From Candidatus Moraniibacteriota bacterium (GTDB lineage: Bacteria > Patescibacteriota > Minisyncoccia > Moranbacterales > GCA-2747515): a DNA stretch of 40,218 bases. Below are positions 16,521 to 25,603 of this stretch, piece by piece. Both the position numbers and the translations under genes were made by a program. The notes beneath the pieces are model-generated. The model had not been told where the DNA came from and made no database searches. It saw only the letters and a program-made list of their open reading frames with translations. Location: assembly GCA_023133275.1 (NCBI GenBank), contig JAGLWU010000010.1:1-40218 (forward strand), in the 5' to 3' direction. Each line of letters starts with the position of its first letter. The first letter of the stretch is position 1.

Positions 16521-18194
16521 ATGAAACAATCAAAATTATTTGGAAAAAGCATTAAAGAAATTCCAGTTGGAGTTTCCACAAAAAATCATGAGTTTCTTTA
16601 TCGAGGAGGATTTATTCGTGAGTCAGTGGCTGGAAGATATTATTTTCTACCTTTGGGAATGCGAGTTCATGACAAGTTAGTTAAACTTATTGAAAAGGAG
16701 ATGGATAAAACTGGAGCACAGAAAATTGTTACTCCGACTTTGCATCAGCTCGAGCTTTGGAAAGAAACTAATCGAACGGATACAGCAGGTTTTGAATTGA
16801 TGACAGTGAAAGATCGGCGAGAGGCGGATTTTGCATTGGGTGGAACAGCAGAAGAAATGATTGTTGATTTAGTGCGAAAGTTTAATATTAGTTATAAAGA
16901 TTTACCATTTAACATTTATCAATTTTCCAATAAATTTCGTGATGAGATGAGAGCGAGAGGCGGGCTTTTGCGAGTGCGAGAATTTGTGATGAAAGATGCT
17001 TATTCTTTTCATGCGGACGAAGAAGATTTTAAGCGAGAATATAAGTTGATGGAAAATACCTATAAAAATATTTTTGAAAAGTGCGGTTTGAAAACATATT
17101 CAGTATTGGCGGATAATGGTTATATTGGTGGAGAATATTGTCATGAGTTAGTTGTCGAATCTGAGATTGGTGAATCTGATTTCTTTGTTTCTGAAGATGG
17201 AAAATATGTTGCTCATGAAGATGTGGCGGAATTTGATCGTGGTGAGATTAATCCAGATGATGAAATGAAAGAAGTGGAAACTATTGAACAGCCAGAATGG
17301 GTAAAGACAATGGATGATAATGTAAAACATTACGATTTGCCAGCATCAAGGTTTTTGAAAAATGTGGTATATCAAAATACGACTAATGGAGAGTTAATTA
17401 TTGTGGTGATTCGTGGAGATTTGGAAGTGAATAAAACTAAATTGGAATCAAAATTAAATTTAGTTGGTCAATTGGAGGCGGCGACTGATGAGGATTTGGC
17501 AAGTATTGGAACGAAGAGTGGATGGGTTCATTCTTGGGGACATGACGCAAAATATGTTGGTGATATTTCTTTGAAAAGTGTGAAAAATTTTATTGGTGGT
17601 CAGAAAGAGGAAAAGACAGATACAATTAATGTGAATTATGGACGTGATTTTGAATGTGAGATTTTGGATGACTTTGCGTTGGCGGAAGATAGATTTATTA
17701 AAGATGGTCAAAAATTGATTGCTAAAAAAGGTGTAGAAGTTGGAAATATTTTTCAGCTCGGTCATCATTATTCTGAATTAATGAATGCGACTTTCAAAAA
17801 TAAAGAAGGGAAAGATGAATTTTATTACATGGGTTGTTACGGAATTGGTGTTGGACGAACGATGGCGACGATTGCGGAAATTCATCATGATGAAAACGGA
17901 ATTATTTGGCCAGAAAATTTAGCACCTTTTAAAGTTCACTTGTTGAGTTTGAATGTTAATGAGAAAACGGAAGAGATTTATCGACAACTTTTGGATCAGG
18001 ATGTCGAGGTTCTTTTTGATGATCGTGATGTTCGACCAGGGCAGAAGTTTGCGGATAGTGATTTGATTGGTATTTCTTATCGTGTGGTGGTGAGTGAGAG
18101 GTCTTTGGAGGCTGGTGGTTTGGAGGTTAAGAAGAGGGATGAGAAAGAGGGGAAGATTATGAGTGTTGAAGAGGTTTTGGAATTGGTTAAGTAA
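16521..18194 (+). CDS. proS: Proline-tRNA ligase
   Basis: A 557-residue class II aminoacyl-tRNA synthetase of the bacterial type. Motif 1 region: PLGMRVHDKLVKLIEKEMDKTGAQKIVTP. The TPT-like loop and GGTAEEM segment bind proline and ATP. Motif 2 is YQFSNKFRDEMRARGGLLRVREFVMKDAYSFH. The insertion domain (about 230-390), which clears mischarged Ala-tRNA-Pro, lies between motifs 2 and 3, followed by motif 3 (GCYGIGVGRTMATIAE). The C-terminal anticodon-binding domain ends VLELVK. Length is slightly below the usual 565-575. It has a promoter far upstream with a long leader and motif copy 2. The 3' end is strongly G-rich. Confidence 0.97.
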   Translation: MKQSKLFGKSIKEIPVGVSTKNHEFLYRGGFIRESVAGRYYFLPLGMRVHDKLVKLIEKEMDKTGAQKIVTPTLHQLELWKETNRTDTAGFELMTVKDRREADFALGGTAEEMIVDLVRKFNISYKDLPFNIYQFSNKFRDEMRARGGLLRVREFVMKDAYSFHADEEDFKREYKLMENTYKNIFEKCGLKTYSVLADNGYIGGEYCHELVVESEIGESDFFVSEDGKYVAHEDVAEFDRGEINPDDEMKEVETIEQPEWVKTMDDNVKHYDLPASRFLKNVVYQNTTNGELIIVVIRGDLEVNKTKLESKLNLVGQLEAATDEDLASIGTKSGWVHSWGHDAKYVGDISLKSVKNFIGGQKEEKTDTINVNYGRDFECEILDDFALAEDRFIKDGQKLIAKKGVEVGNIFQLGHHYSELMNATFKNKEGKDEFYYMGCYGIGVGRTMATIAEIHHDENGIIWPENLAPFKVHLLSLNVNEKTEEIYRQLLDQDVEVLFDDRDVRPGQKFADSDLIGISYRVVVSERSLEAGGLEVKKRDEKEGKIMSVEEVLELVK

Positions 18195-18224
18195 TTTTTA
18201 AATTAATTTCTTAAAATAAAATTT

Positions 18225-19397
18225 ATGTTTTTAGAAAAAAGAGAAAATAAATATCCTTACAATATTCCAATTGAAAAACCTGAAGAAGAAAGAGATCCTG
18301 ATGATGAAAATTTTCCAGGAAACATTAAAATTGAAAACCCTGATGATAAAAATCCAAAAAGTATAAATGAAATTTTTGAATACAGAAAAAAATTTATTCC
18401 TGAAGTTGGAAAGCAATTAAAAAATCCAACAAGTATTGACGTTGAAGTCGCTGGAGAAAAATTAAATATAGATTATCGAGTCGTTCAAATTGAATCTGAG
18501 ATTGATAAAGAGGAAAATAAAAATCAAGATCCTGTTCTACTTTTGACTGGCTTTGGTTCGGGCTGGGAAGGAATTGCAGAATTAGCATTTTCGTTAGCTT
18601 GTGAAGGAAGATAGGTTATTTTAGCTTCTCTGCCAGGTTATGGAAATTCAAGTAATCCATCAGAAAATTATTATAAAAATGATCATTATAATAACGAAGG
18701 AGAAGTAATTTCAGAACTTTTGACAAAATTAAATAAAGAGAAAAAAATTAAAAGTGAAAAGGTGCATTTGGTGGGACATTCAATGGGAAGTGAAATTATT
18801 GCATCTACTGCTGTGAATAATTCAGAAGTTGTTTCTAGTTTAACTTTATTAGATCCAAGTGGAGTTGATGAGAAAGAAAATATTCCATTATTATTTTCAA
18901 AATTTGTTGCGTCAGGAATTCACGCATCTGCAAAGTATAATATAGCGATGTATTTATCTGGGGAAGGAGATTATGAAGGAGGTTTGTATGATTATATTCC
19001 TGAAAGAAAGCAGTGTGTTGTTGAAGTTGAAGAGGGTAACAGAAAAAGATGGAGACAAAGACTTGCGGAAGGTAAAAAATTTAAAAAAGGTCAATTATTG
19101 GAAAAGTTGAAAAAGATAGCAAAAAATATTCCTGTTAATTATATCGCTGGGGAAAAAGATTGGGTTTATCCTCCCGGAAAAACTACGAATGAGGATGATG
19201 TGATTAATGCAAGCTCTCACTCAGGAAAAGTGGCTGAAATAATTGGTGTGGAAAATATCCATGTTTTGGCAGGATTGCCTCACAATACTACTTTAAGTCC
19301 AGATGAAATTGTTGCGGTATATATGGATAATTGTTTTAAGCAATCTGAGTATAGAAATAGAATAGAAGAAGTTAGAAAAAGTTTAGAAGAAAATTAA
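18225..19397 (+). pseudogene. Alpha/beta hydrolase interrupted by an in-frame amber codon
   Basis: One continuous reading frame of 390 codons with a single TAG at 18612-18614 (codon 130). The upstream part has a charged N-terminal extension and the oxyanion loop LLLTGFGSGWEG. Directly after the TAG the fold continues as VILASLPGYGNSS. The nucleophile elbow GHSMGS (Ser186), the acid in AGEKDWVYP and the His in GLPHNTTL are all intact. The second part has no credible independent start: its first in-frame alternative is a TTG without a Shine-Dalgarno. TAG is an ordinary stop elsewhere here (secA, gpmA, atpH), so genome-wide recoding is excluded. Likely a very recent nonsense mutation, stop readthrough or a sequence error. 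Probably a carboxylesterase or lipase-like enzyme, substrate unknown. Confidence 0.75.
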
Positions 19398-19411
19398 ATT
19401 AATTAAAAAAT

Positions 19412-20353
19412 ATGTCAAAAAAATATAAAATTATTATAACTGTAATTTTGGCGATTATAATTATACCAGTCGGTAAAATAGCTTATAACGAAATTCACAA
19501 AGAAGGTGTTACTCCTTTAATGTTTGCATCAAAAGATGGAGATTTGGAAAAAATAAAAGGCTTAATTGAAAAAGGTGTAGATGTTAATGAAAAAAGTGAT
19601 TACGATTGGACAGCTTTAATGTTTGCTTGTTGGAATGGTGAGGAAGAGATTGTAAAATTATTACTTGAATCAGGCGCAGATCCAAATATTGTTTCAAAGC
19701 CTGTATCTTCTCCGATGTTTGCTACATCAGGAGGACATTTTGCCACTAGTGCTTTAAAAATAGCACTTGATCGTAGATATAACTCAATTACAAACATCTT
19801 ACTTCAGTATAATGCTAATGATCCTATTTCATCTGCTGTTTTATCAATAGAGGAGAAAGAATTAAATAGAAACTTTAAGAATGATTCGAATGTTTCAATA
19901 ATTAGTGCGATACAAAGTGAAGATTTGATAGATATTAAAAATCTTCTGCAAAATGGAGCTAATCCAAATGTTGTAATAGAGAAAGGAATATATTTAAGAT
20001 CAGCTTTAGGTTATGCTATTAAAACTGATAATAATTTAGAAATAGTTAAAATTTTATTGGAAAATGGAGCAGATCCAAACATTATTTTTATAAATGGGGA
20101 AACTCCTTTTTTTGAAATAATCAGTGATGAGATTTATTCTAATGATTTGGAAATTATCGAACTTTTTTTGAAATATGGAGCGAATAAAAATCATAAAAAT
20201 AAAGGTGGTCAAACTGTTTTAGATGTTTATAATGAAATGTTAAATGCTTCAACCAAAAAATATAATGAGGAAAAAGATATAAATGAAAAAGATTCATGGA
20301 AGAATAAAGTGAAATATCAAAATAAAATCATTCAAATATTAAATAAATATTAA
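19412..20353 (+). CDS. Membrane-anchored ankyrin repeat protein
   Basis: A 313-residue protein with an N-terminal membrane anchor (about 6-25, IIITVILAIIIIPVGKIAY) followed by ankyrin repeats. Two clear units lie at about 33-97 (TPLMFASKDGDLEKIKGLIEKG, TALMFACWNGEEEIVKLLLESGADPN), and two or three degenerate ones at about 165-275 (each ending NGANPN, NGADPN or YGANKN). Ankyrin repeats bind other proteins; with a single anchor they would sit outside the cell if the N terminus is inside. In episymbiotic bacteria such proteins are candidates for host contact, but nothing here proves that. It starts 14 bases after the hydrolase frame and probably shares its transcript. Confidence 0.85.
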   Translation: MSKKYKIIITVILAIIIIPVGKIAYNEIHKEGVTPLMFASKDGDLEKIKGLIEKGVDVNEKSDYDWTALMFACWNGEEEIVKLLLESGADPNIVSKPVSSPMFATSGGHFATSALKIALDRRYNSITNILLQYNANDPISSAVLSIEEKELNRNFKNDSNVSIISAIQSEDLIDIKNLLQNGANPNVVIEKGIYLRSALGYAIKTDNNLEIVKILLENGADPNIIFINGETPFFEIISDEIYSNDLEIIELFLKYGANKNHKNKGGQTVLDVYNEMLNASTKKYNEEKDINEKDSWKNKVKYQNKIIQILNKY

Positions 20354-20364
20354 TTTATAATTAC

Positions 20365-20562
20365 ATGAAAAAAATAAAAGAAATAAATCTGTTTAAGTTT
20401 TTTGATTATTTTGGTTTGCCAGTTTTTATTTTCCTAATGACAGACTCCATTTTTTATTTGTTGGCTGGCGATGATAGTTGGAGAGTTATTATAAGACTTT
20501 TAATTGGTGTCGCTGGAGTTTTGGTAGATGGTTATTTAGTATTTTTCCATAAAGATAAATAA
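20365..20562 (+). CDS. Small two-helix membrane protein
   Basis: A 65-residue protein with two hydrophobic helices (about 14-33 and 41-60) separated by AGDDSWR, and basic residues at both ends. It starts 11 bases after the ankyrin gene and is probably the last gene of that transcript, since a strong terminator follows. I do not recognise a family. Confidence 0.65.
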   Translation: MKKIKEINLFKFFDYFGLPVFIFLMTDSIFYLLAGDDSWRVIIRLLIGVAGVLVDGYLVFFHKDK

Positions 20563-20674
20563 ATTTTTAGATTTATTTATTAAAGTTTATAAAGTTCACA
20601 AAAAACTTTGGAAAATTGATATGGATAATTTGAAGAAAAATTAGTTTTTAAAATTCTCTTTTTGAAAAAAGATG

Positions 20675-20712
20675 AAACCCCGACTGATATATACGTACCA
20701 GCGGGGTTTTTG
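20675..20712. terminator. Strong terminator between convergent genes
   Basis: AAACCCCG-A-CTG pairs with CAGCGGGGTTT across a 12-base loop with a single bulged A. On the + strand it is followed by TTTTTGTG, closing the ankyrin/membrane protein transcript. On the − strand a weaker T-rich tract follows, so it may also close the − strand gene at 20733-21077. Confidence 0.85.
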
Positions 20713-20732
20713 TGTTTGATGGAAGACCGTTT

Positions 20733-21077
20733 TTAAAGCAATTGATGAGGAATGTTTATTGTTACCTCATCAGATTCAGTATTAAAAAGAGTGACTTTTT
20801 TCCAGATTTTTCTTCTCCCTTTTGAAATCCTAACTAAAACTTTTAACCAGTTTTTTGAAGATCTTTTATCAGGTTTTAATCTTTTTTCAATTTTACAAAC
20901 AAAAAATTCTCTATCACCATTTCTGGTTTTATAGAATATTAATATTCTATTATTTGAATTCACACATTTCTTAATATTTTTTCCACTAGGAATTGTGTAA
21001 AAACATCCTTGCCAAACGGTTTTATTTTTGCGTTGAGGATGACAATTATTTTTATGTCTTCTGTTTAAATTTCTCAC
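20733..21077 (-). CDS. Small basic protein of unknown function
   Basis: One of only two leftward genes. It encodes 114 residues, highly basic, with an N-terminal RNLNRRHKNNCHPQRKNK stretch and a predicted beta-rich middle (ILIFYKTRNGDREFFVCKI). The start is a GTG at 21077, fixed by a strong Shine-Dalgarno GGAGGT five bases upstream, which most genes in this window lack. A near-consensus promoter (TTGACT-17-TATAGA) lies upstream and a terminator downstream, so it is a complete single-gene unit. The basic charge suggests nucleic-acid binding, but no domain is recognised. It was probably acquired separately from its neighbours. Confidence 0.7.
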   Translation of the reverse strand: MRNLNRRHKNNCHPQRKNKTVWQGCFYTIPSGKNIKKCVNSNNRILIFYKTRNGDREFFVCKIEKRLKPDKRSSKNWLKVLVRISKGRRKIWKKVTLFNTESDEVTINIPHQLL

Positions 21078-21131
21078 GGCACACCTCCGTTTTTTGATTT
21101 AAAAAACTACAAAGAACTTACTTAAAACAAG

Positions 21132-21160
21132 TCTATATATATATATCAATAATTAGTCAA
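21132..21160 (-). promoter_or_regulatory. Promoter of the − strand gene at 20733-21077
   Basis: On the − strand: TTGACT (21160-21155), 17 bases, TATAGA (21137-21132). It has the same -35 hexamer and spacing as the promoter of the other − strand gene (36312-36340). Confidence 0.75.
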
Positions 21161-21179
21161 GTATTTTTCAAAAATATTT

Positions 21180-21208
21180 TTACAAAAAAATTAACAATGT
21201 GCTAAAAT
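21180..21208 (+). promoter_or_regulatory. Promoter of the P-type ATPase gene
   Basis: TTACAA, 17 bases, TAAAAT with TGC before the -10. The predicted start is near 21215, about 20 bases before the ATG. It is divergent from the − strand promoter at 21132-21160. Confidence 0.6.
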
Positions 21209-21235
21209 AAAAACATAAATCAACAAAAAAACAAA

Positions 21236-23905
21236 ATGAAAAAATTTACCAAAAAACCTTATTACATTTTATCAATCCAAGAAACATTAGCTACTCTAAA
21301 AACCAGTCGACAAGGATTGAGCGAGTTCGATGCACAAGGACGTTTAGAATCATTTGGCGAAAACGTTTTGCCAAAAAAGAAAAAATTATCAAAAATAATA
21401 CTTCTCTTAAAACAATTTAACAGCGTTTTAATCTACATAATTTTAGTAGCGGCGGCAATTTCATTTTTCATTGGAGATATAATTGAAGGCACTTTCATTA
21501 TTTTCGTGGTTTTGGTAAATGTAGTGGTAAGTTTTTTTCAGGAATACAAAGCTGAACAAACTTTGAAAAAATTACAAGGATCTGTGCAACAATATACTCG
21601 AGTAATTCGTGATGGTCAAAAAAGACAAATTTTAGCTAAAAATATTGTAGTAGGTGATATTGTTGAAGTAATGTCGGGTGATAAAATAACAGCAGACGGA
21701 CGAATTATTAATGCAACAGATTTGAAAATAAATGAATCTAGTTTGACAGGCGAATGGAAAGGAGTTTCTAAAAATAATAATTCTTTGAAAAAATTGGTAG
21801 CAATTAGTGATCAGGAAAATATGGTTTTTTCTAGTACAAGTGTAATCCAAGGACAAGCTCTTTTTATAGTAACGACAACTGGAAAAGATACAGAAATTGG
21901 AAAAATTGCACAATTAGTTAAGGAAAGTGAAGAACCTCCAACACCACTTCAAAAAAAATTAGCACATCTTTCTCGACTTGTGGGAGTTTTTATTTTAGTT
22001 TCGATTGCTATTTTTGCTTCTTTGGAAATTTGGCGAGGTGAGGGAGTTGAGGATGTTTTTCTTTCTTCAACGGCTTTGGTGGTGAGTGCGATTCCAGAGG
22101 GGTTGTTGCCAGCGATTACGATTATTCTTATTTTTGGAATGCGACGTTTGGCGAAACAGCGAGCCTTGGTTCGTAAATTAGCGGTTAATGAAACTATGGG
22201 TGCAATTACTACAATTTGTACTGATAAAACTGGTACTTTGACGGAAGGGAAGATGCAAGTGAGTCATATTTTGACTGGTTCGAAAGAACTTTTTAATTAT
22301 GAAATTAATCATCTTGGATCGAACGGCGAATCTCATGGTCATATGAAAGCTTTATTAATTGCATCTTTAGTTAATGATGCCTACATTGAAAATAAAAGTG
22401 AAAGTCTAATTTCTTGGAAAGTGCAGGGTCGTCCGACGGATAAAGCTTTGTTATTGGCTGGTGTGCAGTCGGGAATTGATGTTGAAAAATTTCGGTTAAA
22501 TAATAAATTGATCGATCAAAAATTATTTAATTCAAAGCAAAAATATGCCACTCGAACTTTCCAAATTAATGATGATTCAATAAATTTAATGATGTTGGGT
22601 GCACCTGAAAAAGTGTTAGCTAAAACTTCTCAAATTTGTATCGGAAATCATTGTCAGTCAATAAATTCAAAAGAGGGAGAAGAGTTGAAAAAACGTTTTA
22701 ATGAATTGACAAGTAAAGGTTTGCGAGTTTTGGCTTGTGCGGAAAAAATTATTGATAAAAATGAATATGAAAATTTATCTCGTGAGGAAAAAAATCAAAA
22801 TTTATCGTTGGTGGGCTTTATCGCTTTAAAAGATCCGTTGCGATCAGATGTTCACGAATCATTGGCGTTGGCTGAAAAAGCTGGAATTAAAACTATGATT
22901 ATTACGGGTGATCATGCAATTACGGCGGAGGCAATTATGTCGGAATTAGGATATTATTTAGAAAAAAATCAGATTTGTGAGGGTAAAGAATTAGATAGAA
23001 TTTCTGAAGAAGAATTAGATAAAAAAATAAAAACAGTGAAAGTTTTTGCCAGAGTTTTGCCGGAACATAAAATTAAAATTGTGAAAGCGTTGCAAAAAAA
23101 TAAGGAAATTGTAGCGATGGTGGGTGATGGAATTAATGATGCCCCTGCGTTGAAAGCGGCAGATGTGGGAATTAGTGTTGGCAGTGGTACGGATATTGCG
23201 AAGGAAGTTTCTGACATTGTTCTTTTGGATAGTAGTTTTAATACAATTGTTAAAGCGGTGGAGCAGGGTAGGATGATTTATGAAAATATTCGGCGGATTA
23301 TTATTTGTCTTTTGGCGGATGATTTTTCGGAAATTTTTGTTTTTTTTATCGCAGTATTTTTTGGTTGGCCATTGCCACTTTTGGCGGTGCAAATTTTATG
23401 GATAAATTTAATCGAGGATAGTTTTTTAGATATTGCCTTGACAGTGGAAAATGATAAAAAGGGTTTGATGAATGTTCCACCACGAGATCCTCAAGAATCA
23501 ATTTTGCCTAAAAATTACAGAAATTTTGCTTTGAATGTATTTTTAATTTCTGGTGTAGTGGCGACTTTGACTTTTTGGTTGACTTTTCAATTTACTGAAG
23601 ATATTGATTTTGCTCGAACGATGACTTTTGTTATGATTAGTTTTGATTCGTTGATTTTTGTTTTTATTATTCGTAATTTGCACAAACCGATTATTCGTTG
23701 GGATATTTTTTCTAATAAATTTTTAAATTTGGCAAATCTTGTTTCTTTGGCTGTGCTTTTAGTGGGTTTGTATAATCCGTTTGTGTCTCGGTTTTTGCAT
23801 ACTGTTCCGTTAAGTTTGAATAATTGGTTTTTAATAATTGGTTTTACTGTTGTGGAAACGATTATTTTTGAGATTTTAAAAGTGAAGTTTTTTCGGAAGG
23901 TTTAA
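21236..23905 (+). CDS. P-type (P2-like) cation-transporting ATPase
   Basis: An 889-residue membrane pump of the Ca2+-ATPase-like P2 group. The N-terminal cation-ATPase domain leads into M1-M2 (about 60-100). The actuator domain has SSLTGEW at 168-174, where the family normally has TGES. M4 carries IPEGL (286-290), followed by the phosphorylation site DKTGT (330-334), the nucleotide domain, the TGD hinge (ITGDH), GDGINDAPALKAADVGI, and six C-terminal helices. M6 reads NLIEDSFLDIAL instead of the SERCA-type NLVTDGLPA: Asn and Asp are kept and Thr becomes Glu. Ca2+ is the likely cargo, but the M6 changes leave other cations possible. It has its own promoter and shows the resident-gene composition gradient. 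Confidence 0.93.
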   Translation: MKKFTKKPYYILSIQETLATLKTSRQGLSEFDAQGRLESFGENVLPKKKKLSKIILLLKQFNSVLIYIILVAAAISFFIGDIIEGTFIIFVVLVNVVVSFFQEYKAEQTLKKLQGSVQQYTRVIRDGQKRQILAKNIVVGDIVEVMSGDKITADGRIINATDLKINESSLTGEWKGVSKNNNSLKKLVAISDQENMVFSSTSVIQGQALFIVTTTGKDTEIGKIAQLVKESEEPPTPLQKKLAHLSRLVGVFILVSIAIFASLEIWRGEGVEDVFLSSTALVVSAIPEGLLPAITIILIFGMRRLAKQRALVRKLAVNETMGAITTICTDKTGTLTEGKMQVSHILTGSKELFNYEINHLGSNGESHGHMKALLIASLVNDAYIENKSESLISWKVQGRPTDKALLLAGVQSGIDVEKFRLNNKLIDQKLFNSKQKYATRTFQINDDSINLMMLGAPEKVLAKTSQICIGNHCQSINSKEGEELKKRFNELTSKGLRVLACAEKIIDKNEYENLSREEKNQNLSLVGFIALKDPLRSDVHESLALAEKAGIKTMIITGDHAITAEAIMSELGYYLEKNQICEGKELDRISEEELDKKIKTVKVFARVLPEHKIKIVKALQKNKEIVAMVGDGINDAPALKAADVGISVGSGTDIAKEVSDIVLLDSSFNTIVKAVEQGRMIYENIRRIIICLLADDFSEIFVFFIAVFFGWPLPLLAVQILWINLIEDSFLDIALTVENDKKGLMNVPPRDPQESILPKNYRNFALNVFLISGVVATLTFWLTFQFTEDIDFARTMTFVMISFDSLIFVFIIRNLHKPIIRWDIFSNKFLNLANLVSLAVLLVGLYNPFVSRFLHTVPLSLNNWFLIIGFTVVETIIFEILKVKFFRKV

Positions 23906-23921
23906 GCTTGAGTTTAAAAGT

Positions 23922-23950
23922 TTGACGTGAATTAGTTTGTGTGATAATTT
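23922..23950 (+). promoter_or_regulatory. Promoter of the lipoprotein gene at 23984
   Basis: TTGACG, 17 bases, TAATTT with TGA before the -10. The predicted start is near 23957, about 27 bases before the GTG start. Confidence 0.6.
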
Positions 23951-23983
23951 AAAGAAAGTTAATAAGCTTTAAATTATTCTTTT

Positions 23984-24655
23984 GTGAACAAGTATTTTAA
24001 ACAATCAGTTTTTTTAATTTTGCTTGCAGTTATGTCTGTAAGTTTTTTTGGTTGTGGTAAGGATAAGAGTTTTGAAGAAGTTTGGGAAATTCAAGAAACT
24101 GAGAATGTTGAAGTAGTTGGAGAAGAGACTGAAGAAACCGATGAGGAATGTGAGGAAATTGTGAAAGAAGAAGAAATTGAAAATTTTCAATTAAAGCCAA
24201 ATGAAAAATTAAATACATCAAACTGGCAAACTTACAAAAATGATGAGTTTGGTTTTGAGGTTGAGTATACGAGAGGTTGGAATGTTAAAAAGAAAGAAAG
24301 AGAATACTACACTTATTTTATGTTTGGTGTTAACACTGGAAATTATTGTTCTCTTGTTTATGTGCGTGTGCATGATCTTCCAAAAGAAAATATGACTTTA
24401 GATGAATTGTTAGAAACAAAAACAGATAAAAGTGACTACGTAAAATATAAATTTGAAAATTCTAAAAAAGTAAATATAAATAATCAAGAGTTTATAATTT
24501 CTGATATATATCCTGATTTTTTAAATGCAGTCACAGTCAAAAATAATAAGTATTACATAATTGAAATGGGAGACGACACAGGAGGAATAACAATTACAAA
24601 TGAATGTAGAAATTACTATTATAATGTTCTAGATTCGTTTAAATTTACAAAATAG
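23984..24655 (+). CDS. Putative lipoprotein with a PsbP-like domain
   Basis: A 223-residue protein starting with GTG. The N terminus is a signal peptide ending in a lipobox-like FFGC (Cys24), then a very acidic linker (about 28-68, mostly Glu/Thr/Val). The rest begins YKNDEFGFEVEYTRGW, which parallels YKNEKYNYSFKYPKDW in the lipoprotein at 3252 and suggests the same PsbP-like fold. It lacks the Cys-rich tail of that protein. Function is unknown; it should lie on the outer face of the membrane. It has its own promoter and is followed by a hairpin. Confidence 0.75.
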   Translation: MNKYFKQSVFLILLAVMSVSFFGCGKDKSFEEVWEIQETENVEVVGEETEETDEECEEIVKEEEIENFQLKPNEKLNTSNWQTYKNDEFGFEVEYTRGWNVKKKEREYYTYFMFGVNTGNYCSLVYVRVHDLPKENMTLDELLETKTDKSDYVKYKFENSKKVNINNQEFIISDIYPDFLNAVTVKNNKYYIIEMGDDTGGITITNECRNYYYNVLDSFKFTK

Positions 24656-24663
24656 CTATTATT

Positions 24664-24688
24664 GAATAAGTGAATAGTTCGCTTATTC
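24664..24688 (+). terminator. Hairpin after the lipoprotein gene, probable terminator
   Basis: GAATAAGTG pairs with CGCTTATTC around AATAGTT (9 bp, one wobble), 8 bases after the stop. The T run (TTATTTTTTG) begins about 10 bases later rather than directly after the stem, so termination may be inefficient. Confidence 0.5.
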
Positions 24689-24736
24689 TACATAGTTATT
24701 TTTTGTTCTTTTCAAATTCAACTAAGGTGCGAACAT

Positions 24737-25588
24737 ATGAAAGCTAAACTGTTTTTAGCTGTATTTTGTGGAATGATGTTTTTTGGTGCTACTCAGTCTA
24801 ATGCTGAGATGGTTTTACACAAAAATTATTGGGTTTATCCTATGGATAGAAAGCCAACTAAGTATGAATGGAATGAAAGTTGGTATAGTTATTCTGTACA
24901 TATTGGTCATGATTATATGCAGCCAGCAGGATATACTGTGAGAGCTATTGCTGATGGTGTGATTGAGGATCATAATGATAGCTTGGGTTTTTACGGGGGC
25001 TGGGATGGAGCTAGTGGTTCTGCTATTCTTGTTAAACACAAGACTTCTACAGGGAGAGTGTTTTATGCTGTGTATGGTCACAACAAGCTTCAAGGTTGTC
25101 TTGATACTGGTGATAAAGTCAAAGCTGGTGAAGTTATAGGACATACTCATGTGTATTTTGGTGATGGAGGAAAACGAGCAGATCACATCCACTTTGGTAT
25201 TCGTCCAGATGAAAAAGATTCAAAAGCATTTCGTGGCAGATGTTCTGCTGCTGATGACTGCGGATGGGTTCATCCTGATGAATTCCTTAACGATAATTTT
25301 CCCGAGATGAAATTTATCAACGTTTACGAACCTGCAAGAATGTTCTTTGATGAAGATGATTTCGACTTCGGTTGGTGGCCTAGTAATGTTACTTGCATAA
25401 ATGCTGAAGCATGGGCAAGAGACAAAAAAATTGTCAAAAATGCTAATGAATCAATATGTCGAGAAGCATTTGATGATTTGGAAGGAAGATTTTTATTTGG
25501 AGATCAATATGGTTTTATTGATATGTGGCAAGGAGCTTTTTTTGGCGATGATATGAATATCGGAACTCTTCAATGTATAGCAAGATAA
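24737..25588 (+). CDS. Secreted M23-family metallopeptidase
   Basis: A 283-residue exported peptidase with a cleavable signal peptide (1-23, ending SNA). The LytM/M23 domain, which cuts peptidoglycan cross-bridges, spans about 50-160. The zinc ligands His55 and Asp59 are in HIGHDYMQPAG, the catalytic His115 in YGHNKL, and His150-x-His152 in HIHFGI, so the active site is complete. The C-terminal 120 residues are Trp/Asp-rich and unassigned. The start is supported by AAGGTG seven bases upstream, a rare Shine-Dalgarno for this window. It is followed 15 bases later by another secreted protein gene with a Shine-Dalgarno; the pair probably moves and works together. Either self-remodelling or lysis of a neighbour cell wall is possible. 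Confidence 0.9.
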   Translation: MKAKLFLAVFCGMMFFGATQSNAEMVLHKNYWVYPMDRKPTKYEWNESWYSYSVHIGHDYMQPAGYTVRAIADGVIEDHNDSLGFYGGWDGASGSAILVKHKTSTGRVFYAVYGHNKLQGCLDTGDKVKAGEVIGHTHVYFGDGGKRADHIHFGIRPDEKDSKAFRGRCSAADDCGWVHPDEFLNDNFPEMKFINVYEPARMFFDEDDFDFGWWPSNVTCINAEAWARDKKIVKNANESICREAFDDLEGRFLFGDQYGFIDMWQGAFFGDDMNIGTLQCIAR

Positions 25589-25603
25589 TAAGGGGGTAAT
25601 GTA

